Below are positions 40,546-49,803 of a stretch of DNA of 64,000 nucleotides, in pieces. The first letter of the stretch is position 1. Each line of letters begins with the position of its first letter. Location: positions 310,001 to 374,000 of the forward strand of contig FODP01000001.1 in NCBI GenBank assembly GCA_900110395.1, given 5' to 3'. This DNA comes from Rhodospirillales bacterium URHD0017. GTDB taxonomy: Bacteria > Pseudomonadota > Alphaproteobacteria > Reyranellales > Reyranellaceae. The notes under the pieces were generated by a model. That model made no database searches. It was not told the DNA's origin and saw nothing but the letters and a program-made list of their open reading frames with translations. The position numbers and the translations under genes are program-made.

Positions 40546-41112
40546 ATGGCCCGTTACGACGATCGCGATGACAACGAGCGGCGCGGTAGGCGCCGCGCCC
40601 ATGGCCGCCACGGTAGCGACTGGCAACCGGGCCGCGACACCGATCGCGACTACGGCATGGGTCGCGGCGACTACTACGACCCCGACCATGAATATCGCAG
40701 CCGCCGCTACCAGCGCGACAGCGACCGCGCGGAGCCGTACGCCGAGCGGCCGATGCCGGGTGAACATGCCGACCGGGGGCGAGACCGGCGGCTCCCGAGG
40801 CATCAGGCCGACGAGGAACATGCCTGGGCAAGGCCGAGCGCGTGGTTCGGCGGCGAAGGGCGCCACCGCGGCGTCGGGCCCAAGGGCTATGTGCGCTCGG
40901 ACGAGCGCATCCGCGAACTCGTCTGCGACGACCTGATGGACGATCCCTGGCTCGACGCTTCGCACATCGAGGTCGCGGTCAAGGACGGCGAGGTGACGCT
41001 GTCAGGCACGGTCGGAGACCGCGATGCCAAGCGCTGGGCCGAGGACGTGGCCGAGCACACCGGCGGCGTGAAGCACGTGCAGAACAACCTGCGTGTGGGG
41101 GCCGCTTCATAA
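40546..41112 (+). CDS. BON-domain protein with charged N-terminal region
   Basis: 188 residues from 40546 (ribosome site CGGAGGAACG). The first 120 residues are highly charged (MARYDDRDDNERRGRRRAHG and further Arg/Asp/His runs), probably disordered. The C-terminal BON domain is clear: RSDERIRELVCDDLMDDPWLDASHIEVAVKDGEVTLSGTVGDRDAKRWAEDVAEHTGGVKHVQNNLRV. BON domains bind membranes or LPS and occur in osmotic-stress proteins. No signal peptide is seen; location uncertain. Confidence 0.85.
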   Translation: MARYDDRDDNERRGRRRAHGRHGSDWQPGRDTDRDYGMGRGDYYDPDHEYRSRRYQRDSDRAEPYAERPMPGEHADRGRDRRLPRHQADEEHAWARPSAWFGGEGRHRGVGPKGYVRSDERIRELVCDDLMDDPWLDASHIEVAVKDGEVTLSGTVGDRDAKRWAEDVAEHTGGVKHVQNNLRVGAAS

Positions 41113-41120
41113 TCTGACGG

Positions 41121-41181
41121 CGCGCGGGCCTCCAGGTCCGTATCATGAGCATGAGCGGACCTGGAGGTCCGCGCTCCGATG
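41121..41181. repeat. Interspersed inverted repeat, family C, copy 1
   Basis: CGCGCGGGCCTCCAGGTCCG on the left pairs with CGGACCTGGAGGTCCGCGCT on the right (one mismatch), around a CATGAGCATGAG loop. The same element is found at 49734-49792. Located just after the BON gene. Confidence 0.75.
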
Positions 41182-41186
41182 AAGAC

Positions 41187-41227
41187 GCGCCACCTACGAC
41201 GGAGCTTCGCTCCGTCTCTAGTGGCGC
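41187..41227. terminator. Bidirectional hairpin between BON and TctC genes
   Basis: GCGCCAC/GTGGCGC outer stem with inner GACGGAGC-TTC-GCTCCGTC, two stacked stems between convergent genes. No strong T-run follows, so efficiency as an intrinsic terminator is uncertain. Confidence 0.5.
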
Positions 41228-41237
41228 GCCCCCGGCA

Positions 41238-42200
41238 TTACTCCGGCTCGATGCCGGCGATCTTCATCATCTCGCGGTAGAGCCCGATCTCCGCCACCTG
41301 GATGCGCCGCATCTCCTCAGGCGTGCAGGGTGCAATCTCTGCGCCGCCCTGAGCCTGCCGTTCGACATAGGCGGGCTCGGTGATGGTCTTCATGATCGCC
41401 TCGCGCAGCGTCGTCATGACCGCGGGCGGCACGCCCGCAGGCATCAGCACGCCGGTCCAGGTCATCAGTTCGAAATCGGGGATGCCCTGCTCGATCAGGG
41501 TCGGAATGTCGTGCGTGAGCGTGTAGCGCCCGCGGCTGCCGACGCCGAGGCACCGCACCGTGCCGGCCTTGACCTGAGGCAGCGAGGTCACGGGATCGGC
41601 GAAGCACATCTGCACGTGGCCGGCCATCGTGTCCTGCAGGGCGGCAGGGGTGCTCTTGTAGGGCACGTGCACCATGTCGATGTGCGTCTTGGCCTTCAAA
41701 AGCTCGCCCGAGATGCGCGTCGAGGCGCTGCCCGAGCCGAAATTGATCTTGCCGGGCTGCTTCCTGCACAGCGCCACGAACTCCTGCGCCGTCGTCACCC
41801 CGACCTTGGGATTGACGATCAGGAACACCGGTGCGCGGCCGATCAAGGTCACCGGCTCGAAATCCTTCAGCGGGTCGTAGGGCAGGGAGTTCATCATCGC
41901 GACGTTCGACGCCGCCGCGGTGTTGGAGCAGACGAAGATCGTCTGGCCGTCCGGCCTGGCCTTGGCCACGACCTCGGCGGCGATGGCGCCGTTGGCGCCT
42001 GGCTTGTTCTCGACAACGGCGGGAACGCCGAAGATGCGGTTCAGCCCCTCGCCGACGTTGCGTGCCGCCTGGTCGGTCGCCGAACCGGCGCCGAACGGCA
42101 CGACGATGCGGAACGGGCCGTTGGGGAAGCTGTTGGCGCGGGCTGAAGGGGTGACGGCCGCAGCGGCTGCTGCGCCGAGCATGAGACGACGACGGAGCAT
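41238..42200 (-). CDS. Bug/TctC-type tripartite tricarboxylate transporter receptor, copy 1
   Basis: 320 residues starting at 42200 (MLRRRLMLGAAAAAAVTPSA; Tat-like RRRLML then hydrophobic core). The frame further upstream would overlap the methyltransferase gene. Family blocks: GPFRIVVPFGAGSATDQAARNVGEGLNRIFG, VVENKPGANGAIAAEVVAKA, LPYDPLKDFEPVTLIG, and HVPYKSTPAALQDTMAGHVQM. This family binds carboxylates in the periplasm. No TctA/TctB membrane genes are nearby. 11 bases downstream of the methyltransferase gene, perhaps co-transcribed. Confidence 0.9.
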   Translation of the reverse strand: MLRRRLMLGAAAAAAVTPSARANSFPNGPFRIVVPFGAGSATDQAARNVGEGLNRIFGVPAVVENKPGANGAIAAEVVAKARPDGQTIFVCSNTAAASNVAMMNSLPYDPLKDFEPVTLIGRAPVFLIVNPKVGVTTAQEFVALCRKQPGKINFGSGSASTRISGELLKAKTHIDMVHVPYKSTPAALQDTMAGHVQMCFADPVTSLPQVKAGTVRCLGVGSRGRYTLTHDIPTLIEQGIPDFELMTWTGVLMPAGVPPAVMTTLREAIMKTITEPAYVERQAQGGAEIAPCTPEEMRRIQVAEIGLYREMMKIAGIEPE

Positions 42201-42211
42201 TTTCGCGCGCT

Positions 42212-43033
42212 CTATTCCGGCAGGAAGTCGAGCGCGGACTTTTGCACGGCAGCGACGAACAGGCCACGGCCCGTCTGCACCATGCGAAAGTGCAGATCGG
42301 GAAAATCGCGTTGCCATTGCTGTGCGATCGCGCGCTCGCCAGGGCGCGCCGCATCGTCGAGCACCAGCAGGCCATTGCTCGAAAGGTGCTGGTGCAAGAC
42401 GTAGAGCGCCGGCAGGCGGGCCATGCTATCGCCTTGCCAGGCTGGCGGCCCGTCGACGATGACGAGGTCGAAACGCGCCGCCTTGTCGAGTGCCGCGAGG
42501 TCGTACCACTTGGCGCGCCGACCGGCCGCATCGACATCGATCAGCGCCGCCGTCCGCACCTCGGCGAAGCCATCGAGCTTCTCGTGCCGAAGCTTGGCCA
42601 TCGTCTGCTCGGCCCAGCGCTGATCGTCGTCGAACGACAGGATACGGCCGGCGCCGCGGCGGCGGAAATCGTTGGCGAGCAACAGCGTGGAAATGCCAGA
42701 ACCGAGCTCGAGGACGGAGCGCAACCCCAGCGAATCGACGAGATGCTGGATGAGTTTCAGCGTCTCCGGTGTGATGGCATGGCCCGACCAGTAGACCGGG
42801 ATATCCGCCGTCGCGGCGATGCCTATTGCGCTCTGGAGGTGCACGGTCTGGGCGTCGATGCGGGCGACGACTTGCCGGTACCAGCGCCGGCCGAGGGCCA
42901 GGATCGCGACGACGGCGATGGCAAGGCTTGCCAGCAGCGTCGGCACGGGTGGCGCACCCGCGAGCCACAGCACGATACCGGGAACGAGCGTGACAGCTGC
43001 CGCCCCGACGGCAAGCTGCAGGTCGCGTTTCAC
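42212..43033 (-). CDS. Membrane-anchored class I SAM-dependent methyltransferase-like protein
   Basis: 273 residues with two N-terminal hydrophobic segments (VTLVPGIVLWLAG and LLASLAIAVVAILALG), so an inner-membrane anchor. SAM site in SVLELGSGISTLLLAN, acidic loop ILSFDDDQRWAEQ, and VIVDGPPAWQGDSMARLPAL. Methyltransferase family 24-like architecture; the substrate is not identifiable. 16 bases downstream of the rne stop, so it may share a transcript. Confidence 0.85.
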   Translation of the reverse strand: MKRDLQLAVGAAAVTLVPGIVLWLAGAPPVPTLLASLAIAVVAILALGRRWYRQVVARIDAQTVHLQSAIGIAATADIPVYWSGHAITPETLKLIQHLVDSLGLRSVLELGSGISTLLLANDFRRRGAGRILSFDDDQRWAEQTMAKLRHEKLDGFAEVRTAALIDVDAAGRRAKWYDLAALDKAARFDLVIVDGPPAWQGDSMARLPALYVLHQHLSSNGLLVLDDAARPGERAIAQQWQRDFPDLHFRMVQTGRGLFVAAVQKSALDFLPE

Positions 43034-43049
43034 CTGCAGTCCGGCAGGC

Positions 43050-45887
43050 TCAGCGCCGCCACCAGCCGCGCTTGGGCTTCTCCGGCGGCGCTTCGATGAC
43101 GGGCACCGGCGGTGGCTCAGGCTGCGGCGCCGAAGCGACGATGGGCGGCTCGGGCGGCGTCAGCGGCGGCGGTGCCGCCTCGACGTTCACCGGCGGAGCG
43201 ACCGGAGCAGGAGGCGGCGCCGCGTCATAGGGCGCGTGCTCGACCGGCATGCGGCCTTCCGGCATGTGCTCGACGGGATTGCCTTCGATCGGCATCGGCG
43301 CGGAGGCGACTGGTGCCTCGCCATGAGGCGTCTCGCCATGCGGCGTCTCGCCGTGATCGGCGAAATCGCCTTCGCCGTTCTCGCGCCGGCGACGGCGTCC
43401 GCCGCGACGGCCACGACGACGACGGCGATCGCCGCGGTCGCCATCGCCGCCGTCAGCGCGGTCATCGGCCCGTTCCTCGCCGGGTTCGCCCTCGGCGTGC
43501 GCTTCGCCCGTCGGTTCTTCGTCGCGCTCTTCGCGCTCCTCGTTCGGTTCGTCGGCAGCGCCGTTGGCGCCGTGTCCGGCGCGATCCTCGGGTTGATCCT
43601 GCGAGCCCATGGCCTGCGGACGATCGCTGTCGCCATCCTCGTCGCGTCGGCTGCCACGCCGGCGCCGGCGACGACGGCGGCGACGGCCGTCGCCGTCCTC
43701 GCGCTCACCGCGCTCGTCGGTGCGGTCGCCGGCCTCGCGGTCCTCTGGGCCCTCGGCCTCGTCGGCCGGCGCCTCATCGGAGACTTCCTCGTAGGAGGCG
43801 CGCGCCAGCTCCGGTCCCGGCCGCTCGCGGTCGTCGCGCCGGCTGCGCACGCGCTCGATCTCGCAATCGGCGGCATGCAGCTCGTCGTCGGCCTCGATGG
43901 TTACCGAGAAGCCATAGCGCTTCTCGATCTCCGACAGGGTGTGACGCTTCTGGTTCAGCAGATAGAGCGCGACGTTGGGCGGGATGCTGACGATGATCTC
44001 GCCGGCCCGCCGCCGCACGCCTTCCTCCTCGATGGTGCGCAGCGCATGCAGCGCCGCCGATTCGATCGAGCGGATGCGGCCGGTGCCGGCGCAGTGCGGG
44101 CAGGTCTCCGTCGAGTGCTCGAGCAGGGAGGGCCGCAGCCGCTGGCGCGACATCTCGAGCAGGCCGAAGGCTGAAATGCGGCCGATCTGGATGCGCGCAC
44201 GGTCGTGGCGCATCGCGTCCTTGACCTTGTGCTCGACTTGGCGCTGGTGGCGCGTCTCCTCCATGTCGATGAAGTCGATCACGATCAGGCCGGCGAGGTC
44301 GCGCAGGCGCACCTGGCGGGCGATCTCCTCGGCCGCCTCGATGTTGGTGCGCAGCGCCGTCTCCTCGATGTTGCGCTCCTTTGTCGAGCGGCCCGAGTTG
44401 ACGTCTATGGCGACCAGCGCCTCGGTCGGGTTGATGACGATGTAGCCGCCGGAGCGCAGCTGGACGACCGGCGAATGCATGGCGTCGAACTGGTTCTCCA
44501 CCTGATAGCGGTGGAAGAGGGGGATCGGCTCCTTGTAGAGCTCGACCTTGCTCGCCTGATGCGGCACCAGCTGGCGCATGAACGCGGCCGCGGCGTCGAA
44601 GCCGGCCTCGCCTTCGACCAGAACCTGGGCGATGTCGGTGTCGTAGACGTCGCGCAGCGAGCGCTTGATGAGGTCGCCTTCCTCGTAGATCAGCGCCGGC
44701 GCCGTCGAGCGCATGGTGATCTCGCGGATCGAATCCCACAGCCGCGACAGGTATTCGTGGTCGCGCTTGATGTCGATGGTGCTGCGCTCCAGCCCGGCGG
44801 TGCGCAGGATCACGCCCATGCCCTGCGGCACGTTGAGCTCGCTCAGCACTTCCTTCATGCGCTTGCGGTCGGCCGGGTTGGAGATCTTGCGCGAGATTCC
44901 GCCGCCACGGCCGGCGTTGGGCATCAGCACGCAGTAGCGGCCGGCGAGCGACAGGTAGGTGGTGAGGGCAGCACCCTTGTTGCCGCGCTCCTCCTTGACG
45001 ACCTGCACCAGCAGGATCTGCCGGCGCTTGATGACTTCCTGGATCTTGTACTGGCGGATCGGGTTGCGGCGGCGGCGCTCGCGCGTCTCGCGCTGCTCGA
45101 TCACGTCGTCGCCGCCCAGCGTCTCCACGGTCACTTCCGGCTGCGGTGCGTCGGCCAGGTCCGCGGGGTGCAGGTCCGCGGGCGTCTCGCTGCTGCCATC
45201 TACTGGCGCCTCGACCGGTGTCTCGGCGGCGGCATAGACGGAAGCCGGTGGTGCGTCCGGCGTCTCGCCGGGCGTGGCGATCGGCTGCGCCTCGGTGCTT
45301 GCGATGGTCTCAACCGGACCTTCGATGCGCTCGCTGACGATGGCGGCGGGCTGGGCCTGCGGCTCGGGCTCGGCGATGATCGCGGGCGGCAGCGATTCGG
45401 CCAGCACCTGGTCGGTGACCGGGCGGTCGCCTGCATCCTCGGCATTGGCGATGGCTTCGACCGCCACTTCCGCTGCCGGCTCGCTGCTGGCCGGCTCGAC
45501 CGATATTTCGGCGGCGCGGTTTTCCTCGCGCACGTCCTCGATGTCGGTGCGATCGATCCTGTCGCGGCGACGCGGCTCGTCGTCCTCGGCTTCGGCGTGC
45601 AGGCGCTGCTGCTCGGCGATCAGCCTTTCGCGGTCGGCGACGGGGATCTGATAGTAGTCGGGATGGATCTCCGAGAAAGCCAGGAAACCGTGTCGGTTGC
45701 CGCCATACTCCACGAACGCCGCCTGCAGCGACGGCTCGATGCGGATGACCTTGGCGAGATAGATGTTGCCCTTGAGAGGCTTGCGGGTCGCCGTCTCGAA
45801 ATCGAATTCTTCCAGTCGTGTTCCATCAACGACGACCACCCGGGTCTCTTCGGGGTGGCTCGCATCGATGAGCATGCGCCGTGCCAT
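43050..45887 (-). CDS. rne: Ribonuclease E/G
   Basis: Main endoribonuclease for mRNA decay and rRNA processing. 945 residues starting at 45887 (MARRMLIDASHPEETRVVVV). S1 domain begins NIYLAKVIRIEPSLQAAFVEYGGNRHGFLAFSEIHPDYY but is interrupted from about residue 90 to 275 by a low-complexity acidic/Pro/Ala insertion, as in other alphaproteobacterial RNase E. Then the catalytic DNase I-like part with the metal aspartates in ALVAIDVNSG and AGLIVIDFIDMEE, and Zn-link CPHCAGTG. The C-terminal region is Arg-rich and Pro-rich, the probable degradosome scaffold. Long 5' leader, probably autoregulatory. Confidence 0.97.
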   Translation of the reverse strand: MARRMLIDASHPEETRVVVVDGTRLEEFDFETATRKPLKGNIYLAKVIRIEPSLQAAFVEYGGNRHGFLAFSEIHPDYYQIPVADRERLIAEQQRLHAEAEDDEPRRRDRIDRTDIEDVREENRAAEISVEPASSEPAAEVAVEAIANAEDAGDRPVTDQVLAESLPPAIIAEPEPQAQPAAIVSERIEGPVETIASTEAQPIATPGETPDAPPASVYAAAETPVEAPVDGSSETPADLHPADLADAPQPEVTVETLGGDDVIEQRETRERRRRNPIRQYKIQEVIKRRQILLVQVVKEERGNKGAALTTYLSLAGRYCVLMPNAGRGGGISRKISNPADRKRMKEVLSELNVPQGMGVILRTAGLERSTIDIKRDHEYLSRLWDSIREITMRSTAPALIYEEGDLIKRSLRDVYDTDIAQVLVEGEAGFDAAAAFMRQLVPHQASKVELYKEPIPLFHRYQVENQFDAMHSPVVQLRSGGYIVINPTEALVAIDVNSGRSTKERNIEETALRTNIEAAEEIARQVRLRDLAGLIVIDFIDMEETRHQRQVEHKVKDAMRHDRARIQIGRISAFGLLEMSRQRLRPSLLEHSTETCPHCAGTGRIRSIESAALHALRTIEEEGVRRRAGEIIVSIPPNVALYLLNQKRHTLSEIEKRYGFSVTIEADDELHAADCEIERVRSRRDDRERPGPELARASYEEVSDEAPADEAEGPEDREAGDRTDERGEREDGDGRRRRRRRRRRGSRRDEDGDSDRPQAMGSQDQPEDRAGHGANGAADEPNEEREERDEEPTGEAHAEGEPGEERADDRADGGDGDRGDRRRRRGRRGGRRRRRENGEGDFADHGETPHGETPHGEAPVASAPMPIEGNPVEHMPEGRMPVEHAPYDAAPPPAPVAPPVNVEAAPPPLTPPEPPIVASAPQPEPPPVPVIEAPPEKPKRGWWRR

Positions 45888-46366
45888 GGCTCGCTCCGAG
45901 GCGTTCTGGTCCAACCGGCGCGAGCGACCGGCGGCTGAGCCGCCTCCTTGGGGCGAGGGGGACGGAGCGCCATCAACCCGCCGAACGGCCAACTTTTAGG
46001 CCAAGACGGGGAAGCATCGCGCCGCCGGACCACAACAGGGTCCTGCCGACCTCGGGTTTCCTATAGCCACCGCCTGCCTGACAGTCCCTCCGCAGGCCCG
46101 CCGCTCCCGTAAAACGTGGGGCGCCAGCCCGGCTTAGAAGACTGCCGTCGGAGCGCACCATCCCTAGGGAGGGCGCCTCGAACGACGGCGACTGCTCGCG
46201 GAACGCAACATACGGGGTTCGCTTGGCGCTCACAATCAAAACGTTGAGGCAGATGAGTTTTAGCGGTTAAATAGTTGAATTATCTTGAAATTATTTCGAT
46301 TCTTCTGTATTTGGTTGAACATAATCAAACCAATAATTGGCCCCCCTTCTTAAAGCTGGCTGTCTC
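45888..46366. other. Long divergent rne/amiC intergenic region (479 bp)
   Basis: The largest gap in the window. The rne-proximal 350 bases are GC-rich and could be the structured 5' leader that RNase E uses for autoregulation; an 88-codon frame inside it (minus strand, 45973-46239) has no convincing protein character. The region 46240-46345 is strongly AT-rich and probably holds both divergent promoters, with palindromic pieces CCAATAATTGG (46330-46340) and TTGGTT/AACCAA (46311-46333). No tRNA or known RNA motif is seen. Confidence 0.6.
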
Positions 46367-47197
46367 ATGGCCGCTCCCTATCGTCGAAATGTCATTGCTG
46401 GTCTGGTGGGCCTGGCCGCCTGTGGCTTTGGCGCGCCCGCGGTGTGGGCCAATCAGCCGGTCAAGAAGTCCATTGCCAAGCCGACGCCGCTGCCCAAGTC
46501 CAAGCTGGTCTTCCTCGACCCCGGCCATGGCGGCAGGGATCCCGGCGCGCTGGGTGTTCGTGGCACCCAGGAGAAGGTCGTGGTGATGGCGATCGCCCGC
46601 GAATTGCAGCGCGATCTGCAGGTTGGCGGTCGCTATCGAGTGCTGCTGACGCGGGCTTCCGACAGCTTCGTTGCCCTGCGCGAGCGCGTGGCGCGTGCGC
46701 AGGCGGCCAAGGCCGATCTCTTCCTGTCGCTCCATGCCGACTCCCACCCCGATTCCGACGTGCGCGGCGCCTCGGTCTATACGCTGTCGGAGGATGCGAG
46801 CGATCGTGAGGCGGCGGCACTTGCGGCGCGCGAGAACCGCGCCGATGCAGTGGTCTCGGGCGTGCGGCTGGCCGACCAGCCGGACAATGTAGCGCGCACC
46901 CTGGTGGCCATGAGCCAGCGCGGCACCGTGAACGACTCCCGGCGCCTGGCCGATACCATCGTGCGCACCTTCGGCAGCAGCGGCGTCCGCCTGCTGCCCC
47001 GCACCCATCGCCAAGCGGGTTTTGCCGTCCTGACCTCGCCTGACATCCCGGCTGCCCTGGTCGAGCTTGGCTACCTCTCCAATCCGCAGGACGAGAAGCT
47101 TTTGACGGTGCGGCAGCACCAGATCGCCTTGGCCCGGGCGCTGCGGGCATCGGTCGATGCGCACTTCGGTGCCGGAATTGCCACAAGAAAGGCGTAA
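46367..47197 (+). CDS. amiC: N-acetylmuramoyl-L-alanine amidase
   Basis: 276 residues from ATG 46367 (MAAPYRRNVIAGLVGLAACG; the frame begins at a TTG at 46337 but this is the better start). Possible Tat/Sec signal; the LAACG might be a lipobox. Amidase_3 zinc site: KLVFLDPGHGGRDPGALG, LFLSLHADSHPDSDVRG, and PDIPAALVELGYLSNPQDE. Cleaves amide bonds in peptidoglycan during cell separation. Upstream of mrcA by 51 bases on the same strand, a common alphaproteobacterial arrangement with rne. Confidence 0.94.
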   Translation: MAAPYRRNVIAGLVGLAACGFGAPAVWANQPVKKSIAKPTPLPKSKLVFLDPGHGGRDPGALGVRGTQEKVVVMAIARELQRDLQVGGRYRVLLTRASDSFVALRERVARAQAAKADLFLSLHADSHPDSDVRGASVYTLSEDASDREAAALAARENRADAVVSGVRLADQPDNVARTLVAMSQRGTVNDSRRLADTIVRTFGSSGVRLLPRTHRQAGFAVLTSPDIPAALVELGYLSNPQDEKLLTVRQHQIALARALRASVDAHFGAGIATRKA

Positions 47198-47248
47198 CTT
47201 TCTTTCAATCTCGGCGTTGCTGCCCCCAGGGCTGGCCGCGTACAAGAA

Positions 47249-49729
47249 ATGAAAGTGCTGAACCTTTTCAAAATCCTGCTGGCCTTTGCAACGGCCGCTC
47301 TGATCGTTGGCACTGGCACAGTGGCCGGCCTGTTCTGGCACTTCAGCCACGGTTTGCCCGACCACAAGCAGCTCGCCGACTACCAGCCGGCGATCTCCTC
47401 ACGCCTGTATGCCGCCGACGGGCGTCTCCTGGCCGAGTATGCGCGCGAAAAACGCGTGTTCGTGCCGGTGGCCGCCATGCCCAAGCGCGTCGTCGAAGCC
47501 TTCGTCGCCGCCGAGGACCAGCGCTTCTTCTCCCATCCCGGCGTCGACTTCATCGGCGTGGTGCGTGCGGTGATCGCCAACGTGGCCAACCCCGGCAAGC
47601 GGCCGGAGGGCGCGTCGGGGCTGACGCAGCAGGTTGCCAAGAACTTCCTGCTGTCGAACCAGGCGACCCTGGCGCGCAAGATCCGCGAGGCCATCCTCGC
47701 CTTCCGCATCGAGGAGACCTACTCCAAGGATCGCATCCTCGAGCTCTATCTCAACGAGATCTATCTCGGCTCGGGCAACTACGGCGTGGCCCAGGCGGCC
47801 ATCAACTACTTCGACCGGTCGCTGAACGAGCTGACCCTGTCGGAGATCGCCTATCTCGCCGCCCTGCCCAAGGCGCCCAACCGCTACAACATCGCGCGCA
47901 ACGAAAAGGAAGCCTACATCCGGCGCGACTATGTGCTCAGCCGCATGCGCGACGACGGCTACATCACCCAGACCGAGTTGGAGCAGGCCAGGGCCGAGAA
48001 GCTGCAATACCGCCGCCGCGGCAACACCGAGGTCGTGCAGGCCGACTTCTTCGCCGAGGAGGTTCGCCGCAACCTGATGGCGGCCTATGGCGAGAAGGGC
48101 CTCTATGAAGGCGGCCTGACCGTCAGCACGACGCTCGATCCCGCCATCCAGGCGGTCGCCGACAACGCCCTGCGCGACGGCCTGATCGTCTACGACCGCC
48201 GCCATGGTTGGCGCGGGCCTTACGCCAAGATCCCCGACATGAGCGTGTGGGAGGAGGAATTCGCCCGCATCGCCCAGCGCCGGCCGTTGACCGGACCGCC
48301 GGGCTGGCAGCTTGCCGTGGTCAGCAAGATCGAGCCGCAGGGCGTTCAGCTGGTCGGCTTGCCCTCCAGCGAAGGAGGGGGCGGCGAGGGCACGCTGCCG
48401 TTCGCCGAGATGACCTGGGCCGCGCCGACCTTAGCCGAACAGCGCACCGGCGCGCCGCCGCGCAGCCCGAAGGACGTCGTCAGTGTCGGCGACGTGATCG
48501 TGGTCGAGAAGATCGAGAAGCCCGCCGGCCAGAACACCAAGCCCTATCCGCCCAAGACCTATGCGCTGCGCCAGGTGCCCAACGTCGAGGGTGGCGTGGT
48601 GGTGATGGACACCCAGACCGGCCGCGTGCTCGCCATGTCGGGCGGCTGGTCCTATGGCCGCAGCCAGTTCAACCGCGCCGTCCAGGCGGCGCGCCAGCCG
48701 GGCTCGTCCTTCAAGCCCTTCGTCTATCTCGCGGCCATGGATTCGGGTTTCACGCCGGCCTCGATCGTGCTCGACGCGCCGTTCTCCTACGATCCGGGTT
48801 ATGGCCAGCCGATCTGGACACCCAAGAATTACGGCGGCGACTTCCTCGGGCCGGCCACGGTGCGGCGCGGGCTGGAACTGTCGCGCAACCTCATGACCGT
48901 GCGCATGGCGCAGCAGGTCGGCATGAAGAAGGTGGTCGAGGTCGCCAAGGAATTCGGCGTCGTCGACCAGATGGGCGCCTACCTGCCGATGGCGCTGGGC
49001 GCGGGTGAGACCACCTTGCTGCGCATGACCATGGCCTACGCCATGCTGGCCAACGGCGCGCTCGAGATCACGCCCTCACTGGTCGACCGCGTGCAGGACC
49101 GCAACGGCAAGACCGTCTACCGCCATGAGCCGCGCGCCTGCAAAGGGTGCGGCGAACAGGCCGCCTCGGGCAAGCCCGTCGCGCCGGAGATCGTCGATTC
49201 GCGCAAGCCGTTCCACGATCCCGCGTCGGTCTATCAGGTCGTGCACATGATGCTGGGCGTGACGACGCGCGGCACTGCCGCCCGCCTGGCGGGGCTCGGC
49301 CGGCCGATCGCCGGCAAGACCGGCACGACCAACGACGCGCGCGACAACTGGTTCCTGGGCTCGACGCCCGACATCACCATCGGCATCTTCATCGGCTTCG
49401 ACGAGCCGCGCACGCTCGGCCACGGCAACCTCGAGACCGGCGGCGGCAATGCCGCGCCGATCTACGAGGCGATGGCCAAGCAGATCTTCAAGGACAAGGC
49501 GCCGACGCCGTTCCGCATCCCGCCGGGCCTGCGCATGGTCAAGTTCTCCTACGAGGGCGGCACGATCGACGAGGTCTTCAAGCCCGGCACCGAGCCCGGC
49601 TCGGAGGGTTTCGGCCAGCAGCCCGCGCTTGACGGCTCGACCCCCTATTCCGGTATAGACCCCGGCGGCCCCCAGCAGGCGGGCGGCCCCCGGCGCCCGG
49701 GTCTCTCGGGAACGGGCGAAACCTATTGA
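47249..49729 (+). CDS. mrcA: Penicillin-binding protein 1A (bifunctional glycosyltransferase/transpeptidase)
   Basis: 826 residues with one N-terminal transmembrane helix (LLAFATAALIVGTGTVAGLFWHF). Glycosyltransferase domain: FVAAEDQRFFSHPGVDFIGVVRA, GASGLTQQVAKNFLLSNQATLARKIREAILAFRIE, and KDRILELYLNEIYLGSGNYG. Transpeptidase motifs: PGSSFKPFVY (SxxK), SRNLMTVRM (SxN) and AGKTGTTNDARDNWFLG (KTG). The C-terminal tail is Pro/Gly rich. Builds septal and lateral peptidoglycan; the family C repeat follows the stop. Confidence 0.97.
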   Translation: MKVLNLFKILLAFATAALIVGTGTVAGLFWHFSHGLPDHKQLADYQPAISSRLYAADGRLLAEYAREKRVFVPVAAMPKRVVEAFVAAEDQRFFSHPGVDFIGVVRAVIANVANPGKRPEGASGLTQQVAKNFLLSNQATLARKIREAILAFRIEETYSKDRILELYLNEIYLGSGNYGVAQAAINYFDRSLNELTLSEIAYLAALPKAPNRYNIARNEKEAYIRRDYVLSRMRDDGYITQTELEQARAEKLQYRRRGNTEVVQADFFAEEVRRNLMAAYGEKGLYEGGLTVSTTLDPAIQAVADNALRDGLIVYDRRHGWRGPYAKIPDMSVWEEEFARIAQRRPLTGPPGWQLAVVSKIEPQGVQLVGLPSSEGGGGEGTLPFAEMTWAAPTLAEQRTGAPPRSPKDVVSVGDVIVVEKIEKPAGQNTKPYPPKTYALRQVPNVEGGVVVMDTQTGRVLAMSGGWSYGRSQFNRAVQAARQPGSSFKPFVYLAAMDSGFTPASIVLDAPFSYDPGYGQPIWTPKNYGGDFLGPATVRRGLELSRNLMTVRMAQQVGMKKVVEVAKEFGVVDQMGAYLPMALGAGETTLLRMTMAYAMLANGALEITPSLVDRVQDRNGKTVYRHEPRACKGCGEQAASGKPVAPEIVDSRKPFHDPASVYQVVHMMLGVTTRGTAARLAGLGRPIAGKTGTTNDARDNWFLGSTPDITIGIFIGFDEPRTLGHGNLETGGGNAAPIYEAMAKQIFKDKAPTPFRIPPGLRMVKFSYEGGTIDEVFKPGTEPGSEGFGQQPALDGSTPYSGIDPGGPQQAGGPRRPGLSGTGETY

Positions 49730-49733
49730 TCTT

Positions 49734-49792
49734 GGAGCGCGGACCTCCAGGTCCGCATTCATGAGCGGACCTGGAGGTCCGCGCTCCGATGA
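49734..49792. repeat. Interspersed inverted repeat, family C, copy 2
   Basis: Perfect 23-base arms, left starting GGAGCGCGGACCTCC, around an ATTCATGA loop, 5 bases after the mrcA stop and 12 before the prfB start. Near-identical to the element at 41121-41181. May act as a transcriptional boundary between mrcA and prfB. Confidence 0.8.
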
Positions 49793-49803
49793 GGTGCTGT
49801 GCG

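Noticed and set aside
44205..45938. 577-codon frame opposite rne
   Set aside because: Antisense shadow of RNase E; no ribosome site or recognisable domain.
45973..46239. 88-codon minus-strand frame in the rne leader
   Set aside because: No ribosome site of note, composition not protein-like and located where an rne leader is expected; left as untranslated region.
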